A DNA stretch of 64,000 nucleotides from JAGQYH01 sp041393015. Its GTDB lineage: Bacteria; Bacteroidota; Bacteroidia; Chitinophagales; JADIYW01. The stretch is taken from assembly GCA_041393015.1 (NCBI GenBank), contig JAWKKV010000003.1, forward strand, positions 248,001-312,000, written 5' to 3'. Made by a program: the position numbers and the translations under genes. A model generated the notes under the pieces. The model saw only the letters and a program-made list of their open reading frames with translations. It was not told where the DNA came from and did no database searches. Of this stretch, positions 1 to 8,301 are shown piece by piece (position 1 is the stretch's first letter; the number at the start of each line of letters is the position of its first letter).

Positions 1-663
1 TTTATTATCGCCAACAATTATATGATCTAGCACTTTAATGTCTAGAAGCAATCCAGCTTCTACTATTTTTTTGGTTTCTTTAATATCGGCATTACTTGGA
101 TGTGGTGCACCTGCCGGGTGATTATGAAAAAGCATAATGCTATTGGCTACTTCTTTTATGGCGGTCGCAAAAATAAATTTCACATCAATGATAGTGCTGT
201 CTAATCCGCCTCGGCTAATAGGGTAGCATTTTAAAACCACATTTCTTTTGTTTAAGCAGATCACCCAAAACTCTTCGTGTTTAAGATCTTCCAAAAAAGG
301 TAAAATGTATTGGTAAGCTTGATAAGAAGAGACAATTTGATCTAAAACAGGAGCTTCCGTTGATTTTCTTCTTCTCCCTAATTCTAATGCAGCAATGATT
401 GAAATTGCTTTGGCTTCACCGATGCCTTTAAATTCCATTAGTTCAGCAATGGTATATTTCCCTAGTTTGTTTAAGTTGTTGCCCGTACGATTTAGAATTT
501 CTTTGGACAATTCAACAGCCGTTTGTTTTCTGCTGCCGGAACCTATTAATATGGCAATTAATTCGGCATTGCTTAAAGCATTTTTTCCTTTTAGTAAAAG
601 TTTTTCTCTCGGTCGGTCTTCTTCTGCCCATGCTTTAATAGGCAAGTTGTTTTGTAGATACAT
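1..663 (-). CDS. radC: RadC family JAB-domain protein, 3' end cut by the window edge
   Basis: Read on the minus strand from an ATG at 663-661, the frame is open to the window edge and gives about 221 residues. The N-terminal part is the helix-hairpin-helix region (start MYLQNNLPIKAWAEEDRPRE, then LIAILIGSGSR and FKGIGEAKA). The C-terminal part is the JAB/MPN metalloprotease-like fold with its metal motif HNHPAGAPHPSNAD. The last residues seen, DIKVLDHIIVGDNK, are close to the usual C-terminus, so perhaps only a few residues are missing. RadC proteins are conserved; the old DNA-repair role is not firmly supported and the biochemical function is unsettled. It lies downstream of rpsT on the same strand, behind the rpsT terminator. 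Confidence 0.93.
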   Translation of the reverse strand, partial: MYLQNNLPIKAWAEEDRPREKLLLKGKNALSNAELIAILIGSGSRKQTAVELSKEILNRTGNNLNKLGKYTIAELMEFKGIGEAKAISIIAALELGRRRKSTEAPVLDQIVSSYQAYQYILPFLEDLKHEEFWVICLNKRNVVLKCYPISRGGLDSTIIDVKFIFATAIKEVANSIMLFHNHPAGAPHPSNADIKETKKIVEAGLLLDIKVLDHIIVGDNK

Positions 664-712
664 ATTATTTCTGCTTTATGCACCTATTTTTTTAGATCTA
701 AATACTAGCAAT

Positions 713-745
713 AAAAAAAGGTGACCCTAGTAAGAGACACCTTTT
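713..745 (-). terminator. Rho-independent terminator after rpsT
   Basis: The stem pairs AAAAGGTG with CACCTTTT around a 14-nt loop. Read on the minus strand the stem ends in a run of seven T. It lies 26 bp beyond the rpsT stop and before radC, so it should separate the two transcripts, at least partly. Confidence 0.75.
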
Positions 746-770
746 GTAAAAATTCCATAAAAATTATGAA

Positions 771-1022
771 TTATAATGCGTTCACGTGTTTAGTCAATCT
801 AGATTTGATGTGACCAGCTTTATTATCGTGAATAATATTCTTCTTTGCTAATTTGTCTACTAACGCAATTGTTTTCGGCAATAACTCTTGTGCCGGAGCT
901 TTATCTGTTGTTTCTAACAAGGCTTTAATAGCATTTCTGGTAGTTTTACCATCATATCTATTTCTTAGTCTTTTAACAACGGTTTGTCTAATTCTCTTCT
1001 TTGCAGATTTATGTTGAGCCAT
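771..1022 (-). CDS. rpsT: 30S ribosomal protein S20
   Basis: 83 residues, the normal size for S20, and very basic. It starts MAQHKSAKKRIRQTVVKRLR, the classic S20 N-terminal helix that binds 16S rRNA early in 30S assembly, and continues through the three-helix body (IKALLETTDKAPAQELLPKT) to a basic end (IHDNKAGHIKSRLTKHVNAL). It is monocistronic: a strong promoter lies 20-50 bp upstream and a hairpin terminator follows. The ATG is the only sensible start because the predicted transcript begins only a few bases upstream. Confidence 0.97.
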   Translation of the reverse strand: MAQHKSAKKRIRQTVVKRLRNRYDGKTTRNAIKALLETTDKAPAQELLPKTIALVDKLAKKNIIHDNKAGHIKSRLTKHVNAL

Positions 1023-1041
1023 TCTAATTAATTTTGGAGTG

Positions 1042-1072
1042 CAAAGATACTTACAAAATTGAATATCTCAAA
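1042..1072 (-). promoter_or_regulatory. Bacteroidota-type promoter of rpsT
   Basis: On the minus strand, TTTG (1072-1069) is followed by exactly 19 bp and then TATCTTTG (1049-1042). This matches the known Bacteroidota sigma-A consensus TTTG-N19-TAnnTTTG. The sequence just after the -7 box, CACTCC, is also found after the -7 box upstream of rpsA. Confidence 0.75.
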
Positions 1073-1213
1073 GAATCAGTGTTACTAAAACTTATATTAA
1101 TGTATAAATAGATAAAATCTTTTTATTTCATAGAACTTTATTTGCCTGATTTTCATTCTAATACTAAGAAAAAAGCGGATATTTGCCTTAACAATTATAG
1201 TCGACCTAAAATT

Positions 1214-3940
1214 ATGAGTCAAGATTTATCATTTATTGCCAACGCGCATCCAAATTATATAGAAAAATTATACCAGCAATATAATCAAGACCCCAAAAGT
1301 GTGGAGGAAGAATGGCAAACTTTCTTTGCTGGTTTTGAATTTGCTTCGGGAGAAACAAAAGATAAAACAGGTGGCATCTTGCTATCTACTAAAGAATTTA
1401 GTGTCTTAAAACTTATTGAAGCCTATAGAAAAAAAGGTCATCTAATATCAGATACTAATCCAATTAAAAAAAGAAAGGATAGACACGCTAATCTTGAGCT
1501 GTCTTATTTTGGATTGGATGAGAGTGATTTGGAAACTGAGTTTGCGGCTGGTGCTGAAGTAGGATTGGGGAAAGCAAAGCTTAAAGATATTATTGCTTTA
1601 TTGAGAAAAGCTTATGCAAGAACTATTGGTTTTGAGTACGACTATATCACTGATAAAGAAGAGCGAGAATGGTTTATCCAAATTGCAGAGAAATATTACT
1701 TCGATTACGAGTTATCCATTGATAAAAAGAAACGAGTTTTAAAGAAGCTGAATGATACTGCCATTTTAGAGAAGTTTTTAGGCACTAAGTATATTGGTCA
1801 GAAGCGTTTTTCTTTAGAAGGTGGTGAATCTACCATTCCGGCTTTGGATGCTATTATAAATAAATCAGCCTCTCTGGGTGTTAAGGAAGTGGCTATTGGA
1901 ATGGCGCATAGAGGACGGTTAAATGTGTTAACCAATATCATGCAAAAAACTTATGAAGATGTTTTTTCAGAGTTTGAAAAGAAAACCGACTACGATGTAA
2001 CGATGGGTGATGGTGATGTGAAGTATCACTTAGGTTATTCATCTATCTATAATACAATGGATGGAGAAAGGGTTTATGTGAAATTGATGCCAAATCCTTC
2101 CCATTTAGAAGCTGTTGATCCTGTAGTAACCGGATTTTGTCGAGCTAAAGCAGATGCTATTTATAATTCTGATTACGATTTAATCTTGCCAATATTAGTT
2201 CATGGCGATTCAGCTGTAGCTGGACAAGGTATTGTATATGAGTTATTACAAATGTCTGGATTAAAAGGTTATAAAACAGGTGGAACAATTCACTTTGTCA
2301 TTAATAACCAAATTGGCTTTACTACAGATTTTGATGATGCAAGAACATCTAATTATTGTACCAGTGTTGCAGCAACAGTTTTAGCACCAGTAATGCATGT
2401 TAATGGCGACGATGTAGAAGCAGTAGTTTTTGTTTCTGAAGTAGCAGCAGCCTACCGTCAAAAATTCAATAAAGATATTTTTGTGGATATGGTTTGCTAT
2501 AGAAAACATGGACACAACGAAGGTGATGATCCTCAATATACGCAACCTCAGATGTATAAGATTATTAAGGATCATGATAATGTTAGAGATATCTATTCTA
2601 AGTATTTAACTGAAAAGGGTCAGATTGAAGCAGAATTAGCTAAGAAAATGGATGAACGTTTTTGGAGTGATCTCCAAGATCGATTAGACATGGTAAAAGA
2701 GAAATCTAGACCTTATGATTATCAGCAACCGGAATTGGCTTGGCAGAAAATGAGGAAATCTAAGCCTTCTGACTTTGAAGAATCACCTGATACAGCTATC
2801 TCAAAAGATACCATAGTAGAAATAGTTAAAGGATTAATCAATATTCCTGAAGGCTTTAGTGTTTTAAGAAAAGTCCAAAAAATGCTAGAAAGCAGAAGAT
2901 TGGACATGCGTAAAAAGGAAAATGTTGATTGGGCAGCTGCCGAATTAATGGCTTACTCTTCTATTCTTTTAGAAGGGAATGATATTAGAATGAGTGGACA
3001 AGATGTGAAAAGAGGAACATTTTCACATAGACATGCCACTATTTATGATGAACAAACAGGTGAAGAATACAATAGACTAAATCATTTTAGAGAGCATCAA
3101 GGTCATTTTAGAATTTTCAATTCTCATTTATCAGAATATGCTGTATTGGGTTTTGAGTTTGGTTATTCTTTAACGCATCCCGATACCTTAACTATTTGGG
3201 AAGCACAGTTTGGAGATTTCTCCAATGGTGCTCAAGTAATGGTGGATCAGTTTATTTCTTCATCGGAAAGTAAATGGCAGCGCCAAAGTGGAATTGTAAT
3301 GTTATTGCCTCATGGCTACGAAGGAATGGGACCGGAGCACAGTAGTGCCAGATTAGAACGTTTCTTATTGTTGTGTGCTGAATTTAATATGTCAGTGGTG
3401 AATATTACTTCGCCGGCTAATTTTTTCCATGTAATAAGAAGACAATTGGCTAGACCTTTTCGTAAACCATTGGTAGTGATGTCGCCAAAATCATTGTTGC
3501 GTCATCCCAAGTGTGTTTCTGATATCAGTGAAATCTACAGCGGAAAATTTGAAGAATTAATTGATGATTCCAAAACGGTTGCCCCAGATAAAGTAGCTAA
3601 AGTACTATTCTGCTCCGGTAAAATCTATTATGATCTTTTAGAGAAAAAGGAGGCAGATAATAGAAAAGATGTTGCTATTGTTCGTTTAGAGCAATTGTAT
3701 CCATTGCCATTTACTAAGATGGATGCGGTAATCGATAAATATAAAAATGCAGAATATATTTGGGTGCAAGAAGAACCCTCTAATATGGGAGCATGGTCGT
3801 ATTTAAGAAGCTGTTATAGAAAAGTAGATCTCGAAGTAGTTTGCAGAAAATCAAGTGCTTCTCCTGCAACGGGCTATGCTAAATTGCATCAGGAAGAACA
3901 AGAGCAGATTTTAAAAATTGCATTTGGAGAGAAAAAATAA
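1214..3940 (+). CDS. sucA: 2-oxoglutarate dehydrogenase E1 component
   Basis: Thiamin-diphosphate-dependent E1 subunit of the TCA-cycle 2-oxoglutarate dehydrogenase complex; it decarboxylates 2-oxoglutarate and transfers the succinyl group to the E2 lipoyl arm. The frame is open from a TTG at 1142, but homologs begin like MSQDLSFIANAHPNYIEKLY, so the ATG at 1214 is chosen (908 residues). Visible marks are the E2-binding-type N-terminus, HRGRLNVL near residue 231, GDGDVKYHLG near 264, the ThDP/Mg motif HGDSAVAGQG near 330 with NNQIGFTT after it, and the C-terminal transketolase part with EEPSNMGAW. It is first in an operon with sucB (27 bp downstream) and lpd, so all three enzyme components are encoded together. 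Confidence 0.97.
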   Translation: MSQDLSFIANAHPNYIEKLYQQYNQDPKSVEEEWQTFFAGFEFASGETKDKTGGILLSTKEFSVLKLIEAYRKKGHLISDTNPIKKRKDRHANLELSYFGLDESDLETEFAAGAEVGLGKAKLKDIIALLRKAYARTIGFEYDYITDKEEREWFIQIAEKYYFDYELSIDKKKRVLKKLNDTAILEKFLGTKYIGQKRFSLEGGESTIPALDAIINKSASLGVKEVAIGMAHRGRLNVLTNIMQKTYEDVFSEFEKKTDYDVTMGDGDVKYHLGYSSIYNTMDGERVYVKLMPNPSHLEAVDPVVTGFCRAKADAIYNSDYDLILPILVHGDSAVAGQGIVYELLQMSGLKGYKTGGTIHFVINNQIGFTTDFDDARTSNYCTSVAATVLAPVMHVNGDDVEAVVFVSEVAAAYRQKFNKDIFVDMVCYRKHGHNEGDDPQYTQPQMYKIIKDHDNVRDIYSKYLTEKGQIEAELAKKMDERFWSDLQDRLDMVKEKSRPYDYQQPELAWQKMRKSKPSDFEESPDTAISKDTIVEIVKGLINIPEGFSVLRKVQKMLESRRLDMRKKENVDWAAAELMAYSSILLEGNDIRMSGQDVKRGTFSHRHATIYDEQTGEEYNRLNHFREHQGHFRIFNSHLSEYAVLGFEFGYSLTHPDTLTIWEAQFGDFSNGAQVMVDQFISSSESKWQRQSGIVMLLPHGYEGMGPEHSSARLERFLLLCAEFNMSVVNITSPANFFHVIRRQLARPFRKPLVVMSPKSLLRHPKCVSDISEIYSGKFEELIDDSKTVAPDKVAKVLFCSGKIYYDLLEKKEADNRKDVAIVRLEQLYPLPFTKMDAVIDKYKNAEYIWVQEEPSNMGAWSYLRSCYRKVDLEVVCRKSSASPATGYAKLHQEEQEQILKIAFGEKK

Positions 3941-3967
3941 AAACAACTAATAAGATAATTAATAAAG

Positions 3968-5281
3968 ATGAAAGTTGAGATAAAAGTACCGTCAATTGGC
4001 GAATCAATCAATGAAGTAACGCTATCAGAATGGTTTAAAAAAGATGGAGATTACGTTGAATTAGACGAGCCAATTTGTGAGTTTGAATCAGATAAAGCTA
4101 CTTTAGAATTACCAGCGGAAACGGCCGGTATAATTACGAGAGTAGCAAATGAAGGGGATGATTTAGCCATTGGAGCATTGGTAGCTTATATTGAAACAGA
4201 TGGTCAACCTAGTCAATCATCTGATAAGAAAGAAGCGCCTAAAGTTGAAAAACAAACAGAAGCTAAGAAAGAGGCTGAACCAGTAGCTGCACCTCAACCA
4301 GAGAAGCAGCCAGAGAAAGCGAAATCAACTTACGCAGAAAGTCATGTTTCTCCTGCAGCACGCAAAATTTTAGAAGAGAAAGATGCTGATCCTAAAGCGA
4401 TAAAAGGTACGGGTAAAGACGGAAGAATTACTAAGGAAGATGCCGAAAAGGCTTCTCCCGGAGTAAAAGAGTGGAAAGAAAAGGAAAAGGAACAAGAATC
4501 AACAAAAGAAAAACCTGCTCCTAAAACCTATAAAAAAATTGATAAGGATTTTAGCAGAGAAGAACGATCTGAGAAAATGAGTCGTTTAAGAAGAACAATC
4601 TCAAAAAGATTAGTAGCTGCTAAAAATGAAACGGCCATGCTAACTACATTTAATGATGTAGATATGAGCAGAGTATTGGAAATAAGAGAGCAATTCAAAG
4701 AGAAATTTAAAGAGCAACATGATATTAGCTTAGGCTTTATGTCGTTTTTCTCTAAAGCATGTGCATTGGCTTTACAAAAATTTCCGGGCATCAATGCGTA
4801 TCTAAATGAAGAAGAAATCACTTACCACGATTACGTAGATATTTCAATTGCCGTTTCGACGCCAAAAGGTTTGGTAGTGCCGGTAATTAGAAATGCAGAA
4901 TCATTAAGCTTTGCAGAAATTGAGCAAGAAGTAAAAAGATTAGCTATCGCCGGTAGAGATGGAAATCTTTCTTTAGATGATATGCAAGGCGGAACATTCA
5001 CTATTTCAAATGGTGGTGTTTTTGGATCTTTAATGTCAACACCAATTATCAATCAACCGCAATCGGCCATTTTAGGATTACATAGAATTGAAGACCGACC
5101 AGTGGCGATAAATGGTAAGGTAGAGATTCGACCAATGATGTATATGGCCATGTCTTACGATCATAGAATTGTAGATGGTAAAGAATCGGTTTCGTTTTTG
5201 GTAATGGTGAAAGACTTTATTGAAAATCCGGAAAAAATGCTTTATGGAGAAGATCCAATTAAAGTTTTACTAGAGATTTAA
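3968..5281 (+). CDS. sucB: 2-oxoglutarate dehydrogenase E2, dihydrolipoyl succinyltransferase
   Basis: 437 residues with the full E2 layout. A lipoyl domain covers residues 1-75 with the lipoylated lysine K43 in ESDKATLELPA. An Ala/Pro/Lys/Glu-rich flexible linker follows, then a peripheral-subunit-binding domain around 122-160 (SPAARKILEEK, GTGKDGRITKEDA), a second charged linker, and the catalytic acyltransferase domain from about 205. The catalytic motif DHRIVDG contains H399 and D403. It carries the succinyl group from SucA to CoA. It sits between sucA and lpd on the same strand. Confidence 0.97.
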   Translation: MKVEIKVPSIGESINEVTLSEWFKKDGDYVELDEPICEFESDKATLELPAETAGIITRVANEGDDLAIGALVAYIETDGQPSQSSDKKEAPKVEKQTEAKKEAEPVAAPQPEKQPEKAKSTYAESHVSPAARKILEEKDADPKAIKGTGKDGRITKEDAEKASPGVKEWKEKEKEQESTKEKPAPKTYKKIDKDFSREERSEKMSRLRRTISKRLVAAKNETAMLTTFNDVDMSRVLEIREQFKEKFKEQHDISLGFMSFFSKACALALQKFPGINAYLNEEEITYHDYVDISIAVSTPKGLVVPVIRNAESLSFAEIEQEVKRLAIAGRDGNLSLDDMQGGTFTISNGGVFGSLMSTPIINQPQSAILGLHRIEDRPVAINGKVEIRPMMYMAMSYDHRIVDGKESVSFLVMVKDFIENPEKMLYGEDPIKVLLEI

Positions 5282-5334
5282 CAAAATACTTCGAATGTTT
5301 GTTGGTATAACTAACGAATTGAAAATAATTATAA

Positions 5335-6735
5335 ATGGATAAGTTTGATGTAACCGTGATCGGTTCAGGTCCCGGCGGATATGTTGCGGCTATAAGATGT
5401 GCGCAATTAGGTTTTAAAACAGCAATTATTGAAAAGTACAATACCTTAGGAGGAACCTGCTTAAACGTAGGTTGTATTCCTTCTAAAGCATTGTTGGATT
5501 CTTCAGAACACTTTTATACTGCTACTAAAAATTTCACTACACATGGTATTGATCTAACAGGATTAAAAGTGAATTTTCCTCAGATGATTGCTAGGAAAGC
5601 TGATGTTGTAGATCAAAACACAAAAGGCATTGAATTTTTAATGAAGAAGAACAAAATTGAAGTGTTTACCGGACATGGAAGTTTTGTAGATCCGCATACC
5701 ATAAATATCAAAGGAGCAGAAGGAGACAAGCAAATTAAAACAGCGATGAGTATTATTGCTACCGGAAGTAAACCTGCTGATTTGCCATTTGCCAAAATAG
5801 ATAAAGATAGAATCATTAGTTCTACAGAAGCTTTATCGCTGAAAAAACAGCCTAAATCAATGATTGTTGTTGGTGGAGGAGTAATTGGTGTAGAGTTAGG
5901 ATCTGTCTATGCTAGATTAGGCACAGAAGTGACTATCGTAGAATATATGGATAGCTTGATTCCAACCATGGATAGTGATATGGGTAAAGAATTAGGTCGT
6001 TCCATGAAGAAAATGGGCGTCAAAGTTTTAACCAGTCATAAAGTAACCAATGTTTCTTCTGACGGTAAAAAAGTGACTTTAAAAGCACAAGATAAGCGAG
6101 ATAATGAAGTTGAATTAACTGCAGAGTATTGCTTAATTGCTATCGGTAGAAAACCATACACAGCAGATTTGGGTTTAGAAAACGTAGGCATTACTGTGGA
6201 TGATCGTGGAAGAATTCCGGTAAATGGAAGATTGGAAACAGATGTTCCAGTAATTTATGCCATTGGAGATGTAATTAAAGGCGCCATGCTGGCGCACAAA
6301 GCGGAAGAAGAAGGCATTTTTGTAGCAGAAACGATGGCAGGAGAGCGTCCTCATATCAATTACAATTTAATTCCAGGCGTAGTATATACATGGCCGGAAG
6401 TGGCATCTGTAGGTCAAACGGAAGAGCAACTAAAAGAAGCGGGTATAGCTTATAAAAAAGGAAGCTTTCAGATGCGTGCATTAGGTCGTTCAAGAGCGAG
6501 TATGGATATTGAAGGTGTTGTAAAAGTTTTAGCCAGCGAAGAAACAGATGAAATCTTAGGTGTTCATATGATTGGAGCAAGAGCAGCAGATATGATTGCA
6601 GAAGCTGTAGTTGCTATGGAATTTAGAGCATCAGCTGAAGACATTGCTAGAATGAGTCACGCTCACCCAACGTATACAGAAGCGTTTAAAGAAGCTTGTT
6701 TAGCCGCTACAGCGGATAGAGCCATTCATGCGTAG
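5335..6735 (+). CDS. lpd: Dihydrolipoyl dehydrogenase (E3)
   Basis: 466-residue flavoprotein that reoxidises the E2 dihydrolipoyl group and passes electrons to NAD. Seen directly: the FAD-binding motif VIGSGPGGYVAA near residue 8, the redox-active disulfide C42/C47 in GGTCLNVGCIPSK, the NAD-binding motif VVGGGVIGVELG near 177, the second FAD motif YAIGDV, and the C-terminal HAHPTYTE with the catalytic histidine pair H442/H444. It is 53 bp downstream of sucB and closes the operon. It may also serve other lipoyl complexes or the glycine cleavage system; the window cannot show whether another E3 exists. Confidence 0.97.
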   Translation: MDKFDVTVIGSGPGGYVAAIRCAQLGFKTAIIEKYNTLGGTCLNVGCIPSKALLDSSEHFYTATKNFTTHGIDLTGLKVNFPQMIARKADVVDQNTKGIEFLMKKNKIEVFTGHGSFVDPHTINIKGAEGDKQIKTAMSIIATGSKPADLPFAKIDKDRIISSTEALSLKKQPKSMIVVGGGVIGVELGSVYARLGTEVTIVEYMDSLIPTMDSDMGKELGRSMKKMGVKVLTSHKVTNVSSDGKKVTLKAQDKRDNEVELTAEYCLIAIGRKPYTADLGLENVGITVDDRGRIPVNGRLETDVPVIYAIGDVIKGAMLAHKAEEEGIFVAETMAGERPHINYNLIPGVVYTWPEVASVGQTEEQLKEAGIAYKKGSFQMRALGRSRASMDIEGVVKVLASEETDEILGVHMIGARAADMIAEAVVAMEFRASAEDIARMSHAHPTYTEAFKEACLAATADRAIHA

Positions 6736-6754
6736 AGGAATATAAATTTGTAAG

Positions 6755-6775
6755 TAACTATTTAGTGACTAGTTA
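6755..6775. terminator. Possible hairpin between convergent genes
   Basis: TAACTA and TAGTTA form a 6-bp stem around a 9-nt loop, placed where lpd (+) and the membrane-protein gene (-) converge; it overlaps the stop codon of the latter. There is no convincing T tract, so terminator activity is only a suggestion. Confidence 0.3.
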
Positions 6776-8190
6776 TTTATGATAAGTAGGTTCTCAAGAG
6801 AGTAGTGCGTGGTATCTGTTAATTTAAAATACTTTGTAGGTAATTCTGAGTAATTAAAAGCTCCCCATTTAGTAGCAAACTTTTTATTATATAGTAGCAT
6901 CCACGAATGATTTTCTAAATTTTTATCAATAAGAATAGATCGAGTATAATTCAACTCAATAGTTGATAGTAACCAAAACTCATAAGGTGTTGCCCAGGTC
7001 ATTATTAATACATTCGTAGGTACATTCTCAGCATCAATAAATTGCTTTTTATTGTCAGCTCCTTTTGTTAGTTCCATATAGTTTCTCATCCAGTTAAGCC
7101 TTTCGGTATAGGATTCATGATTGTAATAAATCCTTGTAATACTTGATAACACAATAGCAATAAATATAAAAAGACTTACTTTTCGATTGTATGATGGTAA
7201 GACTTCATAAACTAAAGGAAAAATTATAAAAATGCTTAAAGGCAGATAAAGATTCTCAATGTAGAATTGATCTCCACCATTTGGATAAGATATATTAATT
7301 ATAAAGAGATAGAAGAAGAATGAAATAGTAACTAAGAGTATTTTCTTGTAAGATTTATTCTTCCAATAATAGATTAAAATCAATAACAGCCCAATAGGTA
7401 GTGCATAATAGTCATTTAATAAATACTTTAAAAAATCTATGTTGGATTGAATATTTAAATAGTTAGGAAAGAGCTCTACAAGGTTTTTAACTCCATTCAA
7501 CGAGGAATTAGCTTCATATCCTGATTTGAATAGAGAAATTTTTAAAATGAAAATTGTAGAGAAAGAAACAAGAACAGAAAGGAAATTTTTAAAAACTATT
7601 TTTTCAATTAAATAAAGGTAAATCAGTATAAAAACGAAAGGAAAAATAACCAAAGGGTAGCTAAATACTATCGTGGTTTGAAATAACAGACTGGTAGGAA
7701 TAAACCAATATTTAAACCATTTTGAATTTGAATTGGTTAAACAAAAAAGTGAGATATAAAAAATTGATAATGAAATACCGAGTGGAAATTCTGAAACCAT
7801 CCAATAAAATGAATCACTAACTATTAAAATATTAAATAGTAAGAGCGATAACGCGTATTTGGAACTTTTTTTGAATAATAGTATGATTAGAAAAAGCAAA
7901 AAATTAACCAACACAAATCCTAAAGAAAATAGCATCATTAAAGTAGGTAAACTGGCACTAAATTTTAAGCCTATAAATGGTAAAATTTGAGTTAAAATGG
8001 AAGCAAATCTGTTATGAGTTATTGTGAATTCACCATCCTTGATTAAGTAGAATAAGTAGAACGAGCTATCTAAAAAAATACTTCTTTCTTTATAAAAATA
8101 AATCGATAGAGATAGCAAAGAGATATAAGTCAGTTTAGCTATAAATATTGATGTTCTATCAAATGATATAAGCTGAAACTTTCCTTTCAT
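6769..8190 (-). CDS. Polytopic membrane protein of unknown function
   Basis: 473 residues, not recognised. The first 370 residues are a run of about ten to twelve hydrophobic segments rich in Phe, Ile, Leu and Ser, with short loops such as ITHNRFASILTQ between them. The last 100 residues are soluble (from about YNHESYTERLNWMRNYMEL), with Trp- and Tyr-rich text such as MTWATPYEFWLLSTIELNY. A long membrane part followed by a short soluble tail recalls GT-C-type glycosyltransferases and similar enzymes, but no diagnostic motif is visible, so no function is assigned. Low-GC, Ile-rich codon use differs a little from the neighbouring metabolic genes, as expected for a membrane protein. Confidence 0.8.
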   Translation of the reverse strand: MKGKFQLISFDRTSIFIAKLTYISLLSLSIYFYKERSIFLDSSFYLFYLIKDGEFTITHNRFASILTQILPFIGLKFSASLPTLMMLFSLGFVLVNFLLFLIILLFKKSSKYALSLLLFNILIVSDSFYWMVSEFPLGISLSIFYISLFCLTNSNSKWFKYWFIPTSLLFQTTIVFSYPLVIFPFVFILIYLYLIEKIVFKNFLSVLVSFSTIFILKISLFKSGYEANSSLNGVKNLVELFPNYLNIQSNIDFLKYLLNDYYALPIGLLLILIYYWKNKSYKKILLVTISFFFYLFIINISYPNGGDQFYIENLYLPLSIFIIFPLVYEVLPSYNRKVSLFIFIAIVLSSITRIYYNHESYTERLNWMRNYMELTKGADNKKQFIDAENVPTNVLIMTWATPYEFWLLSTIELNYTRSILIDKNLENHSWMLLYNKKFATKWGAFNYSELPTKYFKLTDTTHYSLENLLIINN

Positions 8191-8209
8191 TCTAAGAGAT
8201 TCAAAGCTT

Positions 8210-8217
8210 CAAATATA
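8210..8217 (-). promoter_or_regulatory. Possible -7 box of the membrane-protein gene
   Basis: TATATTTG on the minus strand fits the Bacteroidota -7 consensus TAnnTTTG exactly, 20 bp upstream of the start codon. The -33 element is weak (TTTA at the right distance), so the call is tentative. Confidence 0.35.
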
Positions 8218-8301
8218 GATTTATTTTTAACACCAATAAATTCCTATCTTACTCAATCATTTTTTATTGATTGATGTTTGAAATTTAGAAAAATCGTTCC
8301 A

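Noticed and set aside
395..724. A plus-strand frame of 109 codons at the left edge
   Set aside because: It is antisense to radC, whose protein sequence is clearly recognised on the minus strand.
1142..1213. TTG start of sucA 24 codons upstream
   Set aside because: The added residues do not match E1 proteins, whereas the ATG at 1214 begins with the usual E1 N-terminus.
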